DNA from: an uncultured Pelagibacteraceae bacterium | Lineage (GTDB): Bacteria > Pseudomonadota > Alphaproteobacteria > Pelagibacterales > Pelagibacteraceae | Assembly: GCA_902580335.1 (NCBI GenBank) | Contig: CACHKE010000002.1 | Span: 1-64,000 of the forward strand | Length of the DNA: 64,000 bases | Reading direction: 5' to 3' | In this document: positions 62,223-64,000 of the stretch, piece after piece | How the letters are laid out: every line of letters begins with the position of its first letter | Position numbering within the stretch: the first letter of the stretch is position 1 | Program-made: the position numbers and the translations under genes | The notes under the pieces: model-generated | The model's input: the letters and a program-made list of their open reading frames with translations, nothing else | Told to the model about the DNA's origin: nothing | The model's database searches: none

Positions 62223-63159
62223 AAATTATTTTGAAATTATAAGGGCAGGTATTAATTCAACTTTCCAAGATCTTGGAAGGAGCAATCTCTATCATATAGG
62301 AGTCCCATTCAGTGGAGCTATGGATAATAGAAATTATTTATTGGCTAATAAACTTGTTGGAAATGATCATAATGATCCAGTGATAGAATTTGCTTATCAA
62401 GGCCCTCATTTGAAATATCATGGAGATAAAATTAATATTGCTATTACTGGCGATGTCAGTTTCAAAATTAAAAAAGGTGATAATTTAATTGATGGAGAAT
62501 GTTATCAATCATTTATTTTAGAAAATTATGACGAGCTAGATATTTTATCAACTAATAAATCCGTTTATGGATATATAGCAATCAGTGGTACATTTGATTT
62601 ACAATTTCAATGGTCTAGTTGTTCAACTAATACTAAAGCAAAGTTAGGATCCAATAATGGAGAAAAGTTATCTGTTAACCAAAAAATTAATGTTAAAGAA
62701 ATTAATAATAACTTTGTGCTTAGAAAACTAAATTATGTTAATACAAAGATAGAAAATATTAGAGTAATTAAAGGCACAAATTTCAATTATTTTTCTGAGG
62801 AGGGTAAGAAAATTTTTTTTAAAAATGAATTTAAAGTTTCTAAATTATCTGATCGTATGGGAATGAGATTAGAGGGAAAAAAAATAGAAAATATAATTGA
62901 TACTAATATTAGATCTGAGGGCTTAATTAAGGGGGTGATACAAGTGCCGGCTGATGGTAATCCAATAATCATGCTTTCAGATCATGGAACTATAGGGGGA
63001 TATCCTAAAATCGGCGTCGTTATAAGTGCTGATTATGATAAATTAGTTCAATTAACTCCTGGCTCCAGAGTCAAATTTCAGGAGGTCGATTTAAGTAGTG
63101 CAGAAACTCTTTTTAAATTGTATGACTTAGAGACTCAAAATTTAATTTCACAAATTTAA
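62215..63159 (+). CDS. pxpC: 5-oxoprolinase subunit PxpC (KipA-like)
   Basis: STFQDLGRSNLYHIGVPFSGAMDNRNYLLANKLVGN; SDHGTIGGYPKIGVVISADYDKLVQLTPGSRV. Confidence 0.93.
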   Translation: MNKNYFEIIRAGINSTFQDLGRSNLYHIGVPFSGAMDNRNYLLANKLVGNDHNDPVIEFAYQGPHLKYHGDKINIAITGDVSFKIKKGDNLIDGECYQSFILENYDELDILSTNKSVYGYIAISGTFDLQFQWSSCSTNTKAKLGSNNGEKLSVNQKINVKEINNNFVLRKLNYVNTKIENIRVIKGTNFNYFSEEGKKIFFKNEFKVSKLSDRMGMRLEGKKIENIIDTNIRSEGLIKGVIQVPADGNPIIMLSDHGTIGGYPKIGVVISADYDKLVQLTPGSRVKFQEVDLSSAETLFKLYDLETQNLISQI

Positions 63160-64000
63160 TGAATATTTTAAAAAGTTTACCCGGTCCATTACTGATATTT
63201 TTTGGTGCTCTTAGTTTAAGCTTTGGTGGACTAATAGTAAAATCTTTTGAGGGAGCAACATTATGGCAGATATTATTTTGGAGATCCTTATTTTTCTCCC
63301 TTACTGTTTTAACTTTTTTGATAATCACTTATAAAAGCAAAGTTTTAAAATCTTTTTATGACTCTGGATTACCAGGTTTTATTGGTGGGTTAATATTATC
63401 TATTGGTTTTTGTGGTTATGTTTTTGCCATGTATAATACTACAGTTGCAAATACTAATTTTATTATATCACTTCAAATTTTATTTTTAGCTATATTTGGT
63501 TTCTTTTTCTTAAAAGAAAAAATTAACTTAATAACGTTGATCTCAATTGTTTTAGCAATGTCTGGCGTACTGTTAATGGTTGGAAATTCCTTATCTCCAG
63601 GAGAATTATCTGGAAATTTAGCAGCTTTCACAATGCCAATTACATTTGCAGTTTTGATAATGATTGTTAGAAAATTTCCATCTGTAGATATGGTCCCAGC
63701 ACAATTTGTTGCAGGTATAAGCTCATGTCTTATCGGTTTATCTCTTTCACCCACAATAATGATTTCACCTCATGATATTTTTTTAGGTTTTTTGGCTGGT
63801 TTTTTTCAAATAGGTTTTGGTTTTATATTTATTACAATTGGCGCAAGAACAACTCCTTCTGCAATGGTCGGAATAATCATGTTATCCGAATCTGTTCTCG
63901 GTCCTATTTGGGCTTTTCTTTTCGTTAACGAAATACCTTCATTGTATGGATTGATAGGAGGAGCAATAATACTATTTGCTGTATTACTACAGTTTTACAC
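63159..64000 (+). CDS. EamA/DMT-family transporter, truncated by window end
   Basis: ATG at 63159 overlaps the pxpC stop; MNILKSLPGPLLIFFGALSLSFGGLIVKSFEGATLWQILFWRSLFFSLTV...; open to base 64000. Confidence 0.85.
   Translation, partial: MNILKSLPGPLLIFFGALSLSFGGLIVKSFEGATLWQILFWRSLFFSLTVLTFLIITYKSKVLKSFYDSGLPGFIGGLILSIGFCGYVFAMYNTTVANTNFIISLQILFLAIFGFFFLKEKINLITLISIVLAMSGVLLMVGNSLSPGELSGNLAAFTMPITFAVLIMIVRKFPSVDMVPAQFVAGISSCLIGLSLSPTIMISPHDIFLGFLAGFFQIGFGFIFITIGARTTPSAMVGIIMLSESVLGPIWAFLFVNEIPSLYGLIGGAIILFAVLLQFY

Overview
The window is AT-rich, extremely compact bacterial chromosome. Gene content and the permuted alphaproteobacterial-type tmRNA suggest SAR11/Pelagibacterales; this is an inference, as no 16S or marker search was possible. 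Nearly all of it is housekeeping: (1) a dcw peptidoglycan/division cluster, ftsI - fused murE-murF - mraY - murD - ftsW - murG - murC - murB - ddl - ftsQ - short ftsA-like - lpxC - bamD - ligA; (2) pepP, uvrD-like helicase, AsmA-like protein, fumC; (3) a two-piece (circularly permuted) tmRNA gene on the minus strand next to thyX; (4) mrp, hflKC, DUF2065, degP, miaA; (5) ilvBHC and leuA, interrupted by a DUF4956 / CotH-beta-helix / VTC trio; (6) mreBCD-mrdA-rodA; (7) a DadA / EamA / 2-hydroxyacid dehydrogenase / HDAC-like cluster, msrB, glutaredoxin, DUF2805; (8) an unusually long intergenic region with a nested inverted-repeat element upstream of an outer-membrane beta-barrel gene; (9) proC, livGFHM, livK; (10) pxpA divergent from pxpBC. 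No prophage, IS element, CRISPR array, rRNA or ordinary tRNA was seen. The observations I rate highest are the miniaturised FtsA-like protein with no ftsZ between it and lpxC, the DUF4956-CotH-VTC insertion, the unannotated permuted tmRNA with tag (A)ANESYALAA, and the candidate structured RNA at 51335-51471.
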